DNA of 41,992 nucleotides from a virus, in IMG/VR virus record IMGVR_UViG_3300013285_000989, positions 1 to 41,992 of that record; one strand, given 5' to 3'. Both the position numbers and the translations under genes were made by a program. Below are positions 25,551 through 33,339 of the stretch, piece after piece. The notes under the pieces were generated by a model. It had not been told where the DNA came from. It saw only the letters and a program-made list of their open reading frames with translations, and did not search any database. The first letter of the stretch is position 1, and every line of letters starts with the position of its first letter.

Positions 25551-26088
25551 AGATGCTTTTAGCAGTGGCCAAATAGGTAGTAAAATTTGGCTATGTGAGG
25601 AAATGGAAAGATTGTATAGCCAAATTAATCTGTTGGCTATCTACGGAGGTTGGTATGGTGTTACTGCATTTTTGTTAAAGGCCAGGGGCAACATTCAAAT
25701 AGATAAGATTGTAAGTTTGGACGTAGATCCTGATTGTCAACCCATTGCAGATGCTATTAATGAATATTGGGTTTGGCAGGACTGGCAAGTCAAAGCCTAC
25801 ACAGAGGATTGTAATAAAAGCTGGCCGTTGTTAAGGCGTGCTGATGTTATTATAAACACCAGCACTGAGCATTTTGAAACCATGGACTGGTGGGACAATA
25901 TTCCCAAGGATACAGTAGTTGTATTACAGGGAAATGATATGCCACACGAAGATCATCATGTCCACAGCAGTTGCCTACACGATTTTTTGGCAATGTATCC
26001 AGTTAGCGAATTAGAATACAGTGGTGAGAAAGAATTTATATACCCCGATTGGCGGTTTAAACGATTTATGTTGATAGGAACAAAATGA
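25528..26088 (+). CDS. class I SAM-dependent methyltransferase-like protein
   Basis: Encodes 186 residues from ATG 25528 (METLGFNKDAFSSGQIGSK). This start overlaps the dehydrogenase by 23 nt; a longer frame from TTG 25462 would lie far inside that gene. LLAIYGGWYGVTAFLL with GGWYG at 40-44 is the SAM-binding glycine loop, IVSLDVDPDCQ carries the acidic residue that binds the ribose, and RADVIINTSTEHFETMDWW corresponds to motif IV. The acceptor could be a sugar of the cluster. It overlaps the following PRTase by 4 nt. Confidence 0.72.
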   Translation: METLGFNKDAFSSGQIGSKIWLCEEMERLYSQINLLAIYGGWYGVTAFLLKARGNIQIDKIVSLDVDPDCQPIADAINEYWVWQDWQVKAYTEDCNKSWPLLRRADVIINTSTEHFETMDWWDNIPKDTVVVLQGNDMPHEDHHVHSSCLHDFLAMYPVSELEYSGEKEFIYPDWRFKRFMLIGTK

Positions 26089-26582
26089 ACAAACGAATTA
26101 TAGATTTTGCAGAATATAAAAATTTAGTCAGTAACATATGTAGAACTATTACACATAGCAATTGGCGCCCGGACTATATAGTGGGCCTTACTCGAGGTGG
26201 ACTCCTACCAGCAGTAATGATTAGTCAATGGTTTGATGTTAAAATGAACAGTTTAGATATTAGTCTACGTGATGGTGGAGATACCGTTAGTAATTTAGGC
26301 ATGGCTGAAGATGCGTTTGAAGGCAAAAACATTCTTATTGTAGATGACATCAATGATACTGGTGCAACGCTTAATTGGATCATGGAAGACTGGCCAAGTG
26401 GATGTTTTCCTGATGATGACAAGTGGCCAACTGTATGGAATAATAATGTAAGATTTGCAGTTATTGTTGATAACTTAGCCAGTAAGTGTAACGCCAAAAT
26501 GGATTACACAGGTATGGAAGTTAACAAGGCCGAACAAGATGTGTGGATTGAATTCCCGTATGAAGAATGGTGGTCAAAATGA
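26085..26582 (+). CDS. phosphoribosyltransferase (type I PRTase fold)
   Basis: Encodes 165 residues. The PRPP-binding motif is ILIVDDINDTGATL (VDDINDTGAT at 86-95), preceded by YIVGLTRGGLLPAVMIS, the usual first strand and loop. The C-terminal part VWIEFPYEEWW is a typical ending for hypoxanthine/xanthine-guanine PRTases such as Gpt. It would salvage a purine base or act on another base using PRPP. Presence in a sugar-nucleotide operon could mean nucleotide supply. Overlaps: 4 nt on both sides (ATGA at 26579). Confidence 0.85.
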   Translation: MNKRIIDFAEYKNLVSNICRTITHSNWRPDYIVGLTRGGLLPAVMISQWFDVKMNSLDISLRDGGDTVSNLGMAEDAFEGKNILIVDDINDTGATLNWIMEDWPSGCFPDDDKWPTVWNNNVRFAVIVDNLASKCNAKMDYTGMEVNKAEQDVWIEFPYEEWWSK

Positions 26583-27316
26583 AAATAGTTGTAGTATCAG
26601 GTGGATTTGATCCAGTTCATTCGGGGCATATAGATTACCTATACGCCGCCAAACAATTAGGCGATATGCTAGTAGTTGGTGTGAATAGTGATACTTGGCT
26701 GGAACGTAAAAAAGGCCGATCGTTCATGCCTGTCAATGAACGTTTCAGTATTATTAATTCATTAAAGCCAGTGGATCATACTATGGTGTTTAATGACGAT
26801 GATGGATCGGCTATTGATCTATTGAAACAGGTCAAACGTGTTCATCCTGATGATGAAATTATATTTGCCAATGGTGGAGATAGAACAGCAGTAAACATTC
26901 CTGAGATGACAGTTACCGACGTTGTCTTTAAATTTGGAGTTGGCGGTGAACACAAAGCTAACAGTAGCAGTTGGATCTTACAAGAATGGAAGGCTCCAAA
27001 AACTGAACGCCCTTGGGGTTACTATCGAGTACTGCACGAAGTTCCAGGAATGAAAGTTAAAGAACTTACTGTTAATCCTGGATGCAGTCTAAGTGTACAA
27101 CGGCATGAACATCGTAATGAATTTTGGATTGTCAGTGAAGGTAAAGGTGCAGTAAATTGGGATCCTGGCCAAACCAAATTAAAACTGCATTCCACAGAAA
27201 AGATTACAAAACGGGAGTGGCATCAACTGACTAATCCCTACGACTATCCATTCAAAGTTGTTGAAATTCAATATGGTTCTTTGTGCGATGAAGCCGATAT
27301 TGAGCGAAAACCATAA
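26579..27316 (+). CDS. fusion of a cytidylyltransferase-like domain and a mannose-6-P isomerase-type cupin
   Basis: Encodes 245 residues from ATG 26579 (ATGA overlap with the PRTase). Residues 1-130 are a nucleotidyltransferase of the RfaE/glycerol-3-P cytidylyltransferase type: VVVSGGFDPVHSGH with HSGH at 14-17, then VNSDTWLERKKGRSFMP and NERFSIINSL. From about 140, ERPWGYYRVL, SLSVQRHEHRNEFWIVSEG and TKREWHQLTNPYDYPFKVVEIQYG are the cupin of type II mannose-6-phosphate isomerase/GDP-mannose pyrophosphorylase proteins, with metal-ligand His residues in QRHEHRNE. A single chain could activate a sugar phosphate and isomerise it. The usual partner domain of this cupin, the GDP-Man pyrophosphorylase, is replaced. 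It is the last gene of the operon. Confidence 0.87.
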   Translation: MKIVVVSGGFDPVHSGHIDYLYAAKQLGDMLVVGVNSDTWLERKKGRSFMPVNERFSIINSLKPVDHTMVFNDDDGSAIDLLKQVKRVHPDDEIIFANGGDRTAVNIPEMTVTDVVFKFGVGGEHKANSSSWILQEWKAPKTERPWGYYRVLHEVPGMKVKELTVNPGCSLSVQRHEHRNEFWIVSEGKGAVNWDPGQTKLKLHSTEKITKREWHQLTNPYDYPFKVVEIQYGSLCDEADIERKP

Positions 27317-27322
27317 AAATCA

Positions 27323-27351
27323 TTGACTTTCGACCCACTTTCTGCTATACT
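27323..27351 (+). promoter_or_regulatory. sigma70-type promoter of the lysis genes with inverted repeat
   Basis: TTGACT (27323-27328), 17 nt, TATACT (27346-27351). The inverted repeat CTATAC-N5-GTATAG (27345-27361) overlaps the -10 box and the expected start near 27358, so a repressor could bind there. Confidence 0.75.
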
Positions 27352-27404
27352 TATAGTATAGTTGCATAACTATTCTTACCAACTAACGAAAAAGGAGGTC
27401 TTAT

Positions 27405-27980
27405 ATGACTGAGTTAACGCTAGATCAGGAACAGTTAGAATGCCAGCCTTCACGCACTGCCGTGAAGATAGCCAAGGCACTAACAATGATTTTATCATTA
27501 TCATGTTCTTTATTTCTATTACAATGGGCTGTGGGTGATCAGCTAGCCAAACATAAACCGGGCTACACAGAAATCACAACAGCAATGAGAGAACAACAAT
27601 TAGGGTGTCTCTCCAAAAATATTTACTATGAGGCAGGTGGTGAACCTTTTGAAGGAAAGGTTGCAGTGGCACAAGTAACAATGAATCGAGTTGAAAGCGG
27701 GCAATTCCCCGCTGATGTTTGTAAAACTATCTATCAAAAAAATGTAGTTTACGAACGGGTTATTTGCCAATTTAGCTGGGCATGTGACAGAAACACAGGA
27801 TCCCGTCCTCCTAATAATGCAAATTATCGGGAAAGCGAGGAAGTAGCTAAAAAGGTATTACTAGAAGAATTCCGTTTACCAGCCCTAAAGGAGGCAATGT
27901 ACTATCATGCAGACTATATCAATCCGGGGTGGCGCCGTGAAAAAGTTGCTAAAATTGGTCATCACATTTTTTACAAGTAA
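27405..27980 (+). CDS. cell-wall hydrolase (SleB-type endolysin) with N-terminal membrane anchor
   Basis: Encodes 191 residues. A hydrophobic segment at about 22-45 (AKALTMILSLSCSLFLLQWAVG) can act as an uncleaved signal-anchor. From 66 on, LGCLSKNIYYEAGGEPFEGK, VAVAQVTMNRVESGQFP and CQFSWACD are the hallmarks of the Hydrolase_2/SleB family of peptidoglycan lytic transglycosylase-like enzymes; E76 in YYEA is the expected catalytic Glu. It degrades peptidoglycan during lysis. The start has a perfect AGGAGGT Shine-Dalgarno (27393-27399), unlike most other genes here. A holin-like gene follows after 10 nt. Confidence 0.9.
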   Translation: MTELTLDQEQLECQPSRTAVKIAKALTMILSLSCSLFLLQWAVGDQLAKHKPGYTEITTAMREQQLGCLSKNIYYEAGGEPFEGKVAVAQVTMNRVESGQFPADVCKTIYQKNVVYERVICQFSWACDRNTGSRPPNNANYRESEEVAKKVLLEEFRLPALKEAMYYHADYINPGWRREKVAKIGHHIFYK

Positions 27981-27990
27981 GGAGATCCTA

Positions 27991-28317
27991 ATGAAACTGT
28001 CACCAGTTACTCTTGCCGCACAGGCCTATGATTTTGTAGTATTATTTGTGAAGGAACATTTGGGGCATATCAGTGCTCATACGCTAGGATGGATCAGTAT
28101 TATACTGCTACACTTTGCGGCCATGCCCACACTGATTTCTGTGTTGCTTGCCCAAAATGACAAGTTGCCCCCAGTAGATCTTATGATATTCATTTGGGCC
28201 GCCCTAACTACATTATTCTTTAAGAGTTTGATTGAAAAGAATGTGTTGTACATTGCAACAATTTGCATGGGATTCCTAGCACAAACGGTATTAATGGGTT
28301 TGATTTTATTTAAATAA
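27991..28317 (+). CDS. membrane protein, holin candidate
   Basis: Encodes 108 residues from ATG 27991, preceded by GGAG at 27981-27984. Three hydrophobic helices: about 33-54 (GWISIILLHFAAMPTLISVLL), 60-77 (VDLMIFIWAALTTLFF) and 84-106 (NVLYIATICMGFLAQTVLMG, then LILF). Size, topology and position directly after the endolysin fit a class I-like holin, which makes the membrane lesions that trigger lysis. The sequence shows no specific holin family, so the call rests on context. Its stop codon lies within the next late-promoter-like motif. Confidence 0.65.
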   Translation: MKLSPVTLAAQAYDFVVLFVKEHLGHISAHTLGWISIILLHFAAMPTLISVLLAQNDKLPPVDLMIFIWAALTTLFFKSLIEKNVLYIATICMGFLAQTVLMGLILFK

Positions 28318-28321
28318 ATAC
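28315..28321 (+). promoter_or_regulatory. late-promoter-like TAAATAC motif
   Basis: AAATAAATACTTG, with ATG 28325 beginning 3 nt after the motif. It overlaps the stop codon of the holin candidate. Confidence 0.5.
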
Positions 28322-28324
28322 TTG

Positions 28325-28582
28325 ATGCGAATCATAGAACTATTATCCGAAAAGAAACTTGCGGCCCCTACACAGTCACAATGTGATGTACGGGCCAGTA
28401 GGCTTTCAAATGTAAGATATTCACAATGTGTTGGAATGGGTATGCGCCCACACGATAGCGATCATACTGATGGCACTGGTAAACAAGGTGTCAAAGGTAG
28501 CGGCAAAAGCCAAAAGGGTCGAAAAATCAAAAGCGCCAAATATGGCGGACCAAATACATATTGGAAAGGCAGTAGAAACTAA
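28325..28582 (+). CDS. small basic hypothetical protein
   Basis: Encodes 85 residues from ATG 28325 (MRIIELLSEKKLAAP). A TTG 3 nt upstream is an unlikely start. The N-terminus is a short helix; the rest is Gly/Lys/Ser-rich and basic (GTGKQGVKGSGKSQKGRKIKS) and likely disordered or nucleic-acid binding. Two Cys residues (RYSQC, SQCDV) are not in a recognisable metal motif. The stop TAA is immediately followed by the iscU-like ATG, so it heads that operon. The function is unknown. Confidence 0.65.
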   Translation: MRIIELLSEKKLAAPTQSQCDVRASRLSNVRYSQCVGMGMRPHDSDHTDGTGKQGVKGSGKSQKGRKIKSAKYGGPNTYWKGSRN

Positions 28583-28984
28583 ATGGCATATTCAGACAAA
28601 GTTATTGATCATTATGAAAATCCCCGCAATGTGGGATCCTTTCAAAAAGATGATCCTGATGTTGGGACTGGCATGGTCGGTGCTCCTGCTTGCGGTGATG
28701 TTATGAAACTGCAAATTAAAGTAGAAGAAGGAATTATCGTAGATGCAAGATTTAAAACATACGGGTGTGGATCAGCAATTGCCAGTTCAAGTCTCGTCAC
28801 AGAGTGGGTCAAGGGAAAAACGCTTGACGAAGCACGAACGATTTCTAATAGCACAATTGCTGAAGAACTTGCCCTTCCACCGGTTAAAATACATTGTTCA
28901 ATACTTGCAGAAGATGCTATCAAAGCGGCCGTAGATGATTACCGTAACCGACACAGCCAAGAAACAAATACAGCGACTGCTTAA
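28583..28984 (+). CDS. iscU: IscU-like Fe-S cluster scaffold protein
   Basis: Encodes 133 residues, full length for the family. All three cluster ligands are present: C37 in GAPACGD, C62 in YGCGSAIASSS and C105 in VKIHCS, plus D39. The chaperone-recognition motif LPPVK is at 98-102, so it could still be handled by host HscA/HscB. The protein assembles [2Fe-2S]/[4Fe-4S] clusters from iron and persulfide delivered by a cysteine desulfurase (IscS); no desulfurase is encoded here, so host IscS would be needed. The ATG follows directly after the preceding stop; the 3' end overlaps the A-type carrier gene by 50 nt. Confidence 0.95.
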   Translation: MAYSDKVIDHYENPRNVGSFQKDDPDVGTGMVGAPACGDVMKLQIKVEEGIIVDARFKTYGCGSAIASSSLVTEWVKGKTLDEARTISNSTIAEELALPPVKIHCSILAEDAIKAAVDDYRNRHSQETNTATA

Positions 28985-29261
28985 TCGTCGCGGTAAGGGC
29001 GTTGGCATTAGACTGGGTGTAAAAACTACAGGATGTAGTGGGTTAGCATACACCATCGAGTATGTAGATAACTATGAAATTGAAGCAGGTGTTACTAACT
29101 TCGCACACAACGAATTCGCTGTATTAATTGATGCCAAAAGCCTAGCTTATATGAATGGCATGACTATAGATTGGGTCCGCAATGGACTCAACGAAGGATT
29201 TGATTTTCAAAATCCTAACGAACGTGACCGATGTGGATGTGGGGAAAGTTTTAGGGTATAA
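28935..29261 (+). CDS. iscA: A-type Fe-S carrier (IscA-like)
   Basis: Encodes 108 residues. The three invariant Cys residues are present: C34 in TTGCSGLAY, C100 and C102 in DRCGCGESF. The family signature GCSGLAYTIEY is intact. A-type proteins accept clusters from IscU and deliver them to apoenzymes, especially [4Fe-4S] proteins. It overlaps iscU by 50 nt in a different frame, an unusually deep overlap that implies co-translation. A second A-type protein is encoded at 35051-35377. Confidence 0.94.
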   Translation: MITVTDTAKKQIQRLLNRRGKGVGIRLGVKTTGCSGLAYTIEYVDNYEIEAGVTNFAHNEFAVLIDAKSLAYMNGMTIDWVRNGLNEGFDFQNPNERDRCGCGESFRV

Positions 29262-29263
29262 CA

Positions 29264-29881
29264 ATGTCAGCAGTATCGCTATGTAATGACCATAACATAA
29301 CGTTTGTACAAATTCCAAAAAATGCTGGTACCAGTATTGGCTCATGGCTTAGAGAAAATAAAAACAAATCCAAATGTACTGAGTGGTACAATCATCCGAG
29401 ACATAGTGAAATTCAATCCAAAAACTTTAGTTTTGCAGTAGTTAGGAATCCATGGGATCGAGCAGTGAGTATGTACTTCTTTTTAAAGCACTGGTCAAGT
29501 CCAATACCAACAGTGTCTACATCTGAACAAATAAGAGCAGAGCTGTATAGGATTAACAGATATCAACAGTTTCCAGAGTTTGAAGATTGGTTGGAAAATA
29601 TTAAACATTTTAAAATGTTACCTTGGATTAAATGGCAAGCGTCAAACTGCCAAACTGATTGGCTGGATATCCCAGTTGATTACATTATCAAATACGAGTC
29701 TTTGGAAAAAGATTTCCACCAGGTACAACAGATGATAAATTGTTATAATCCTCTGCCTAAACTGTTAGTAACCAAAGATATATATAGAACCGACTACAAA
29801 GATTACTATAATAACAACACCATAAGTATGGTAGCAGAGTATTTTAAAAAGGATATCGAACGATGGCAATACGAATTTTAA
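29264..29881 (+). CDS. sulfotransferase family protein
   Basis: Encodes 205 residues. FVQIPKNAGTSIGSWL (about 14-29) is the PAPS 5'-phosphosulfate loop of the Sulfotransfer_2 type (K-N/T-A-G-T-S). FAVVRNPWDRAVSMYFF (R61 and surrounding) is the 3'-phosphate-binding motif R-N/D-P-x-x-R-x-x-S. Such enzymes move sulfate from PAPS to a sugar or other hydroxyl. The next gene encodes an APS kinase, which makes PAPS, so the pair probably forms one sulfation module. It overlaps that gene by 19 nt. Confidence 0.85.
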   Translation: MSAVSLCNDHNITFVQIPKNAGTSIGSWLRENKNKSKCTEWYNHPRHSEIQSKNFSFAVVRNPWDRAVSMYFFLKHWSSPIPTVSTSEQIRAELYRINRYQQFPEFEDWLENIKHFKMLPWIKWQASNCQTDWLDIPVDYIIKYESLEKDFHQVQQMINCYNPLPKLLVTKDIYRTDYKDYYNNNTISMVAEYFKKDIERWQYEF

Positions 29882-30654
29882 TTATGGGACTTCCAGGCGC
29901 TGGAAAGACTTACCTAGCAACTGAATTAAAAAAACTATTAGAACAGAATGGTAAAACTATAACTTGGTTTAATGCCGATGAAGTTCGTAAACAGTTTGAT
30001 GATTGGGATTTTAGTGAAGCGGGCCGCATACGCCAAAGTAAACGTATGCATGACCTAGCAGAGACTTGTGGAACAGACTACGCACTATGCGATTTTGTTG
30101 CACCGCTTGCTGAAATGCGTCACAACTTCAAAGCTGACTGGACAGTCTGGATGGATACTATTCGCGAAGGTAGATATGCTGATACCAATGCCATGTTTAT
30201 CGAACCAACTGAATATGATTTTAGAATTACTGAACAAAATGCAGAGAAATGGGCAGAATTTATTGTTTCACACATTCATGATAACCGTAGGCGCCCAACA
30301 TTTGACTGGCAACAAGAAACAGTACAGATGCTGGGTCGTTGGCAACCTTGGCATGATGGTCACCGTGCGCTGTTTGATCGTGCTATTGCCAAAACAGGCC
30401 AAGTGTGTATTATGATTCGCGACTGTCAAGGATGGCAAGGCAGCAATCCATTTGAAATCGAAAAGGTAAAGAAATTTATTCAAAGAGATCTTGACATGTT
30501 GTATCAAGGTCAGTATAATATACAAGTTGTTCCTAATATTGTGAATATCACTTATGGACGAGATGTAGGTTATCAAATTGAACAAGAAGTATTTAATGAT
30601 GCTGTCCACAATATCAGTGCTACTAAAATTAGAAAGAGTTTGGGAATTGAGTAA
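29863..30654 (+). CDS. APS kinase-like domain fused to a HxGH nucleotidyltransferase
   Basis: Encodes 263 residues. Residues 1-145 look like adenylylsulfate kinase: P-loop GLPGAGKT at 9-16, WFNADEVRKQFDDWDFS and GRIRQSKRM (equivalent to the CysC D-G-D-N-x-R and F-S and R motifs), CDFVAPLAEMR. Residues about 150-263 are a cytidylyl/adenylyltransferase fold: LGRWQPWHDGH (HxGH), YGRDVGY and ISATKIRKSL. This half is much shorter than a normal ATP sulfurylase and also resembles NadM-type adenylyltransferases. If it makes APS, the protein would be a minimal PAPS synthase; otherwise it activates a different substrate. It follows the sulfotransferase. Confidence 0.82.
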   Translation: MAIRILIMGLPGAGKTYLATELKKLLEQNGKTITWFNADEVRKQFDDWDFSEAGRIRQSKRMHDLAETCGTDYALCDFVAPLAEMRHNFKADWTVWMDTIREGRYADTNAMFIEPTEYDFRITEQNAEKWAEFIVSHIHDNRRRPTFDWQQETVQMLGRWQPWHDGHRALFDRAIAKTGQVCIMIRDCQGWQGSNPFEIEKVKKFIQRDLDMLYQGQYNIQVVPNIVNITYGRDVGYQIEQEVFNDAVHNISATKIRKSLGIE

Positions 30655-30823
30655 AACATTATGGAAAACATTGACCTGGCGCCTAGTTGGGTCAACTAGC
30701 ACATTCTTAATAAGTTATCTAGTTACGGGGCAATTTTTTATTGCTACCAGTATTGCCGTCGCACAGATGATTGCCAATACTATCCTATACTACATACACG
30801 AAGTTATTTGGAATAAGGTATAA
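30647..30823 (+). CDS. DUF2061-like small membrane protein
   Basis: Encodes 58 residues from TTG 30647 (MSKTLWKTLTWRLVGSTSTF). KTLTWRLVGSTSTFLISYLV and YYIHEVIWNKV match the DUF2061 pattern (W-R-x-x-x-x-x-x-T, YYxHExxW). Two membrane helices are predicted at about 15-30 and 35-50. Upstream AGAAAGAG is a possible Shine-Dalgarno site. A start further upstream, inside the previous gene, is less likely. Its stop overlaps the TctA start (TAATG). It is not a TctB, which would be about 150 residues with four helices. Confidence 0.68.
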   Translation: MSKTLWKTLTWRLVGSTSTFLISYLVTGQFFIATSIAVAQMIANTILYYIHEVIWNKV

Positions 30824-32280
30824 TGGAATTTTTAATACACTATGGCCCTTGGCTACTGCTAGGTGTGCTATACGGATTTATATTTGGGATTATTCCCATC
30901 GCTGGGGCAGGTACTGCTCTACTGACTGTCTACAGTTTTATTCATGTGTTCAAAGGCGACCCATATAGCCTAGTGGTTTTTACTACGGCTATTGTAGTCT
31001 CTGCCAGCATTGGTGATTTGTTTGCCAGTGTGGTATTAAACATTCCAGGCGGGGGAGGTAGTGCCGCTACAATGGTTGATGGCTACCCCATGGCCAAACG
31101 TGGAGAAGCCGCAAGAGCTATGTCAGCTAGTTTGTTCAGTGCCACAGCACAAGGTACATTTTGGGGTATACTCACTATCTTCTTCCTACCCTATTATGCC
31201 ACTGTAGTACTAGCATTTGGCATTCCAGAAATATGGAGTTTCCTATTCCTAGCAGTGGCCTGTGTTTGCTTCTTGAGCAGTGAGCTTTGGGTACGCAGTC
31301 TATTTGGTCTAATGCTGGGAGCGTTTGTGGGATTGATTGGTTCTGATCCCGTAACACTGGCACCGCGTTGGACTAGTGGATGGTTTTATCTAGCTGATGG
31401 CATACAGTTTGCTCCTTTAATGGCAGGTGTGATGGCATTACCAGAGATACTGACTGCCATGTGGACCAAGACTGAATACTTAAAGTCCCCTAACAATAAT
31501 TGGCATCAAATCAAACAAGGCTGGAGCGACTTTTGGACCAACAAGTGGTTGAGTTTTAGAAGCGGCATCATTGGCGGATTCATTGGCATGCTACCAGGTA
31601 TTGGTGGAGCCATTGTAGAATGGTTAAGTTATGGACAAACTGTGGCCACAAACAAAAATGAAAAAGTGCCGTTTGGTGAGGGCAATGTCAAAGGTGTAAT
31701 TGGGCCTGAGGGCGCAAACTTAGCACAGAAAGCCACAGCGTATGTTCCTACAGTGCTGTTTGGAGTCCCGGCTGCACCGTTTGAAGTAATGGTTATGATG
31801 TTGCTAACCGCGGTGGGTATGGATTTAGGCAGTCGTAGAGTTCTAACAGACCACTTATTTTATGACACACTGACATTTGGCTTTATGGCCAGTTTATTTC
31901 TTACTTTCTTTATAGCTGTTTGGTTTATCAAATATGCCACACTGATAACTCGTGTACCAATTAGATTTTGGGTAACTCCAGTCATTGCTCTTATTGTATG
32001 GAGTTGTGTACAATATACAGGAGGATGGGAAGATTATGTTATTCTAATTCTAGCTACCGCATTGGGCTTGTCACTTAAATACTTGAAGATTAGCAGAATT
32101 AGTTTTGTTATCGGATTTGTGTTAAGTCTAAAGATTGAATCAATGTCAACACAATTCTTTACGTTGTACAAACTACAAGACCTGTTGCATCATCCAATCA
32201 GTTTAGGTTTAATAGGATTTGCCATGGCGGTCATGGTATATGGGGTATTTTTTAATCGTACCAAAATAAATTATCATTAA
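30823..32280 (+). CDS. TctA-type large membrane subunit of a tripartite tricarboxylate transporter
   Basis: Encodes 485 residues with about 11-12 hydrophobic helices. The TctA family signature is present: VLNIPGGGGSAATMVDGYPMAKRG at about 71-94 (family L-N-I-P-G-x-x-x-x-x-A-T-x-x-D-G-Y-P-x-A), a second symmetric block GMLPGIGGAIVEWLSYGQ near 256, and GVPAAPFEVMVMMLL later. TctA with a small TctB membrane protein and a periplasmic TctC imports citrate and related carboxylates using the ion gradient. Here TctC-like genes follow directly, but no TctB is seen. The length matches the family. It is a likely captured host gene; the substrate is unknown. Confidence 0.92.
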   Translation: MEFLIHYGPWLLLGVLYGFIFGIIPIAGAGTALLTVYSFIHVFKGDPYSLVVFTTAIVVSASIGDLFASVVLNIPGGGGSAATMVDGYPMAKRGEAARAMSASLFSATAQGTFWGILTIFFLPYYATVVLAFGIPEIWSFLFLAVACVCFLSSELWVRSLFGLMLGAFVGLIGSDPVTLAPRWTSGWFYLADGIQFAPLMAGVMALPEILTAMWTKTEYLKSPNNNWHQIKQGWSDFWTNKWLSFRSGIIGGFIGMLPGIGGAIVEWLSYGQTVATNKNEKVPFGEGNVKGVIGPEGANLAQKATAYVPTVLFGVPAAPFEVMVMMLLTAVGMDLGSRRVLTDHLFYDTLTFGFMASLFLTFFIAVWFIKYATLITRVPIRFWVTPVIALIVWSCVQYTGGWEDYVILILATALGLSLKYLKISRISFVIGFVLSLKIESMSTQFFTLYKLQDLLHHPISLGLIGFAMAVMVYGVFFNRTKINYH

Positions 32281-32292
32281 AAAGGAAAAAAA

Positions 32293-33339
32293 ATGAAAAA
32301 GTTTCTAGCAGGTTTAATGTTGGCAGTGTGCGGATTTGCACAAGCTGACATGAACATCGTTGTGCCAGGCAACGGTGGTTGGTGGGCAGTGGTTATTCCA
32401 GAAGTGGAAGCCAAATTGGGCGAGAAAATTGTCCCAGAAATTATCTCAGGTGCTCGTGATATTCCAGCGGGTAACAAGTGGCATGAGAAATTCCGTTTTG
32501 ACAACAACTATATGTTGTTCAGTAACGGCGGTCAAGCAGAAGCATATTTGCTTGAAGATGTCAAATTTGACTTTAAAGATTACGAGCCAATCTTTGCTCA
32601 GAACCAAACTATTATAGTTGGTTACAATAAGACACAAGACCCTTACAAGAACGTGGTCAAATTTGGTGCAGGCTCTGGTATGAATCCAGACGCAATGGCC
32701 ATTACCATGATGGTGTGTGGCCCAAAGCCAGACATGAAAGCATATCTTGCCTGCTACAAAGAAAAGATGATCTATGTCAAGGGCATGAAGAATCCAGAGA
32801 TTGCCCTAGCATACACACGTCAAGAGTTAAATGCTATCCGTGATAACCCAGTTGTTTACAATCGTGATTATTTGCCAGTAGATTGGAATGTTACTTGGTT
32901 CTCAGCAGGATTGTTTGACATCAAGACATCTAAGATTATTCCAGATACAAACTACCCAGTGGGTGTTCGTAGCTTCCCAGAAGCATACAAGGCCAAGTGG
33001 GGCAAAGAGCCCAGCGGTGAGTTTTATGATGCTTGGGTACTAGTCAAGAACTATCGTGATGTGCTACAAAAAGTTGTATGGGTTAACAAAGGTAATCCAA
33101 ACAAAGACCGTTTGATCAAAGCTGTTCGCGAAATGATTGCCGACCCAGAAGCACAAAAACGTATCTCTGATAAGGTTGGTGTATATCCATGGTGGGTAGC
33201 TGGTGAAGTTACTCAAGCACAGAAAGCTTTGGAAAAACAATTGACCAAAAAAGCCTTGACTAACTTAGTTTGGTGGACCAAAGAAGCATATCAAATTGAC
33301 GCCATCTTCAAGCCAGAGATTGTTAGTAAGGCCAAATAA
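32293..33339 (+). CDS. divergent TctC-like periplasmic solute-binding protein
   Basis: Encodes 348 residues with a signal peptide (MKKFLAGLMLAVCGFAQA, cleavage likely before D20). NIVVPGNGGWWAVVIPEVEAKLGEKIVPE matches the TctC N-terminal strand and G-G loop, and VKFGAGSGMNPDAMAI corresponds to the ligand-loop region. It is longer and more divergent than classic Bug/TctC proteins (about 300 mature residues). The start has AAGGAA at 32281-32286. It lies between TctA and the second TctC, overlapping the latter by 1 nt, so all three are probably co-expressed. Ligand unknown. Confidence 0.78.
   Translation: MKKFLAGLMLAVCGFAQADMNIVVPGNGGWWAVVIPEVEAKLGEKIVPEIISGARDIPAGNKWHEKFRFDNNYMLFSNGGQAEAYLLEDVKFDFKDYEPIFAQNQTIIVGYNKTQDPYKNVVKFGAGSGMNPDAMAITMMVCGPKPDMKAYLACYKEKMIYVKGMKNPEIALAYTRQELNAIRDNPVVYNRDYLPVDWNVTWFSAGLFDIKTSKIIPDTNYPVGVRSFPEAYKAKWGKEPSGEFYDAWVLVKNYRDVLQKVVWVNKGNPNKDRLIKAVREMIADPEAQKRISDKVGVYPWWVAGEVTQAQKALEKQLTKKALTNLVWWTKEAYQIDAIFKPEIVSKAK

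Noticed and set aside
30068-30702. 115- and 144-codon frames overlapping the APS-kinase fusion
   Set aside because: Both are shadows of the 29863-30654 gene, whose two domains are intact.
30647-30823. Idea that the 58-residue membrane protein is TctB
   Set aside because: TctB has about 150 residues and four helices; this one matches the DUF2061 pattern and has two.
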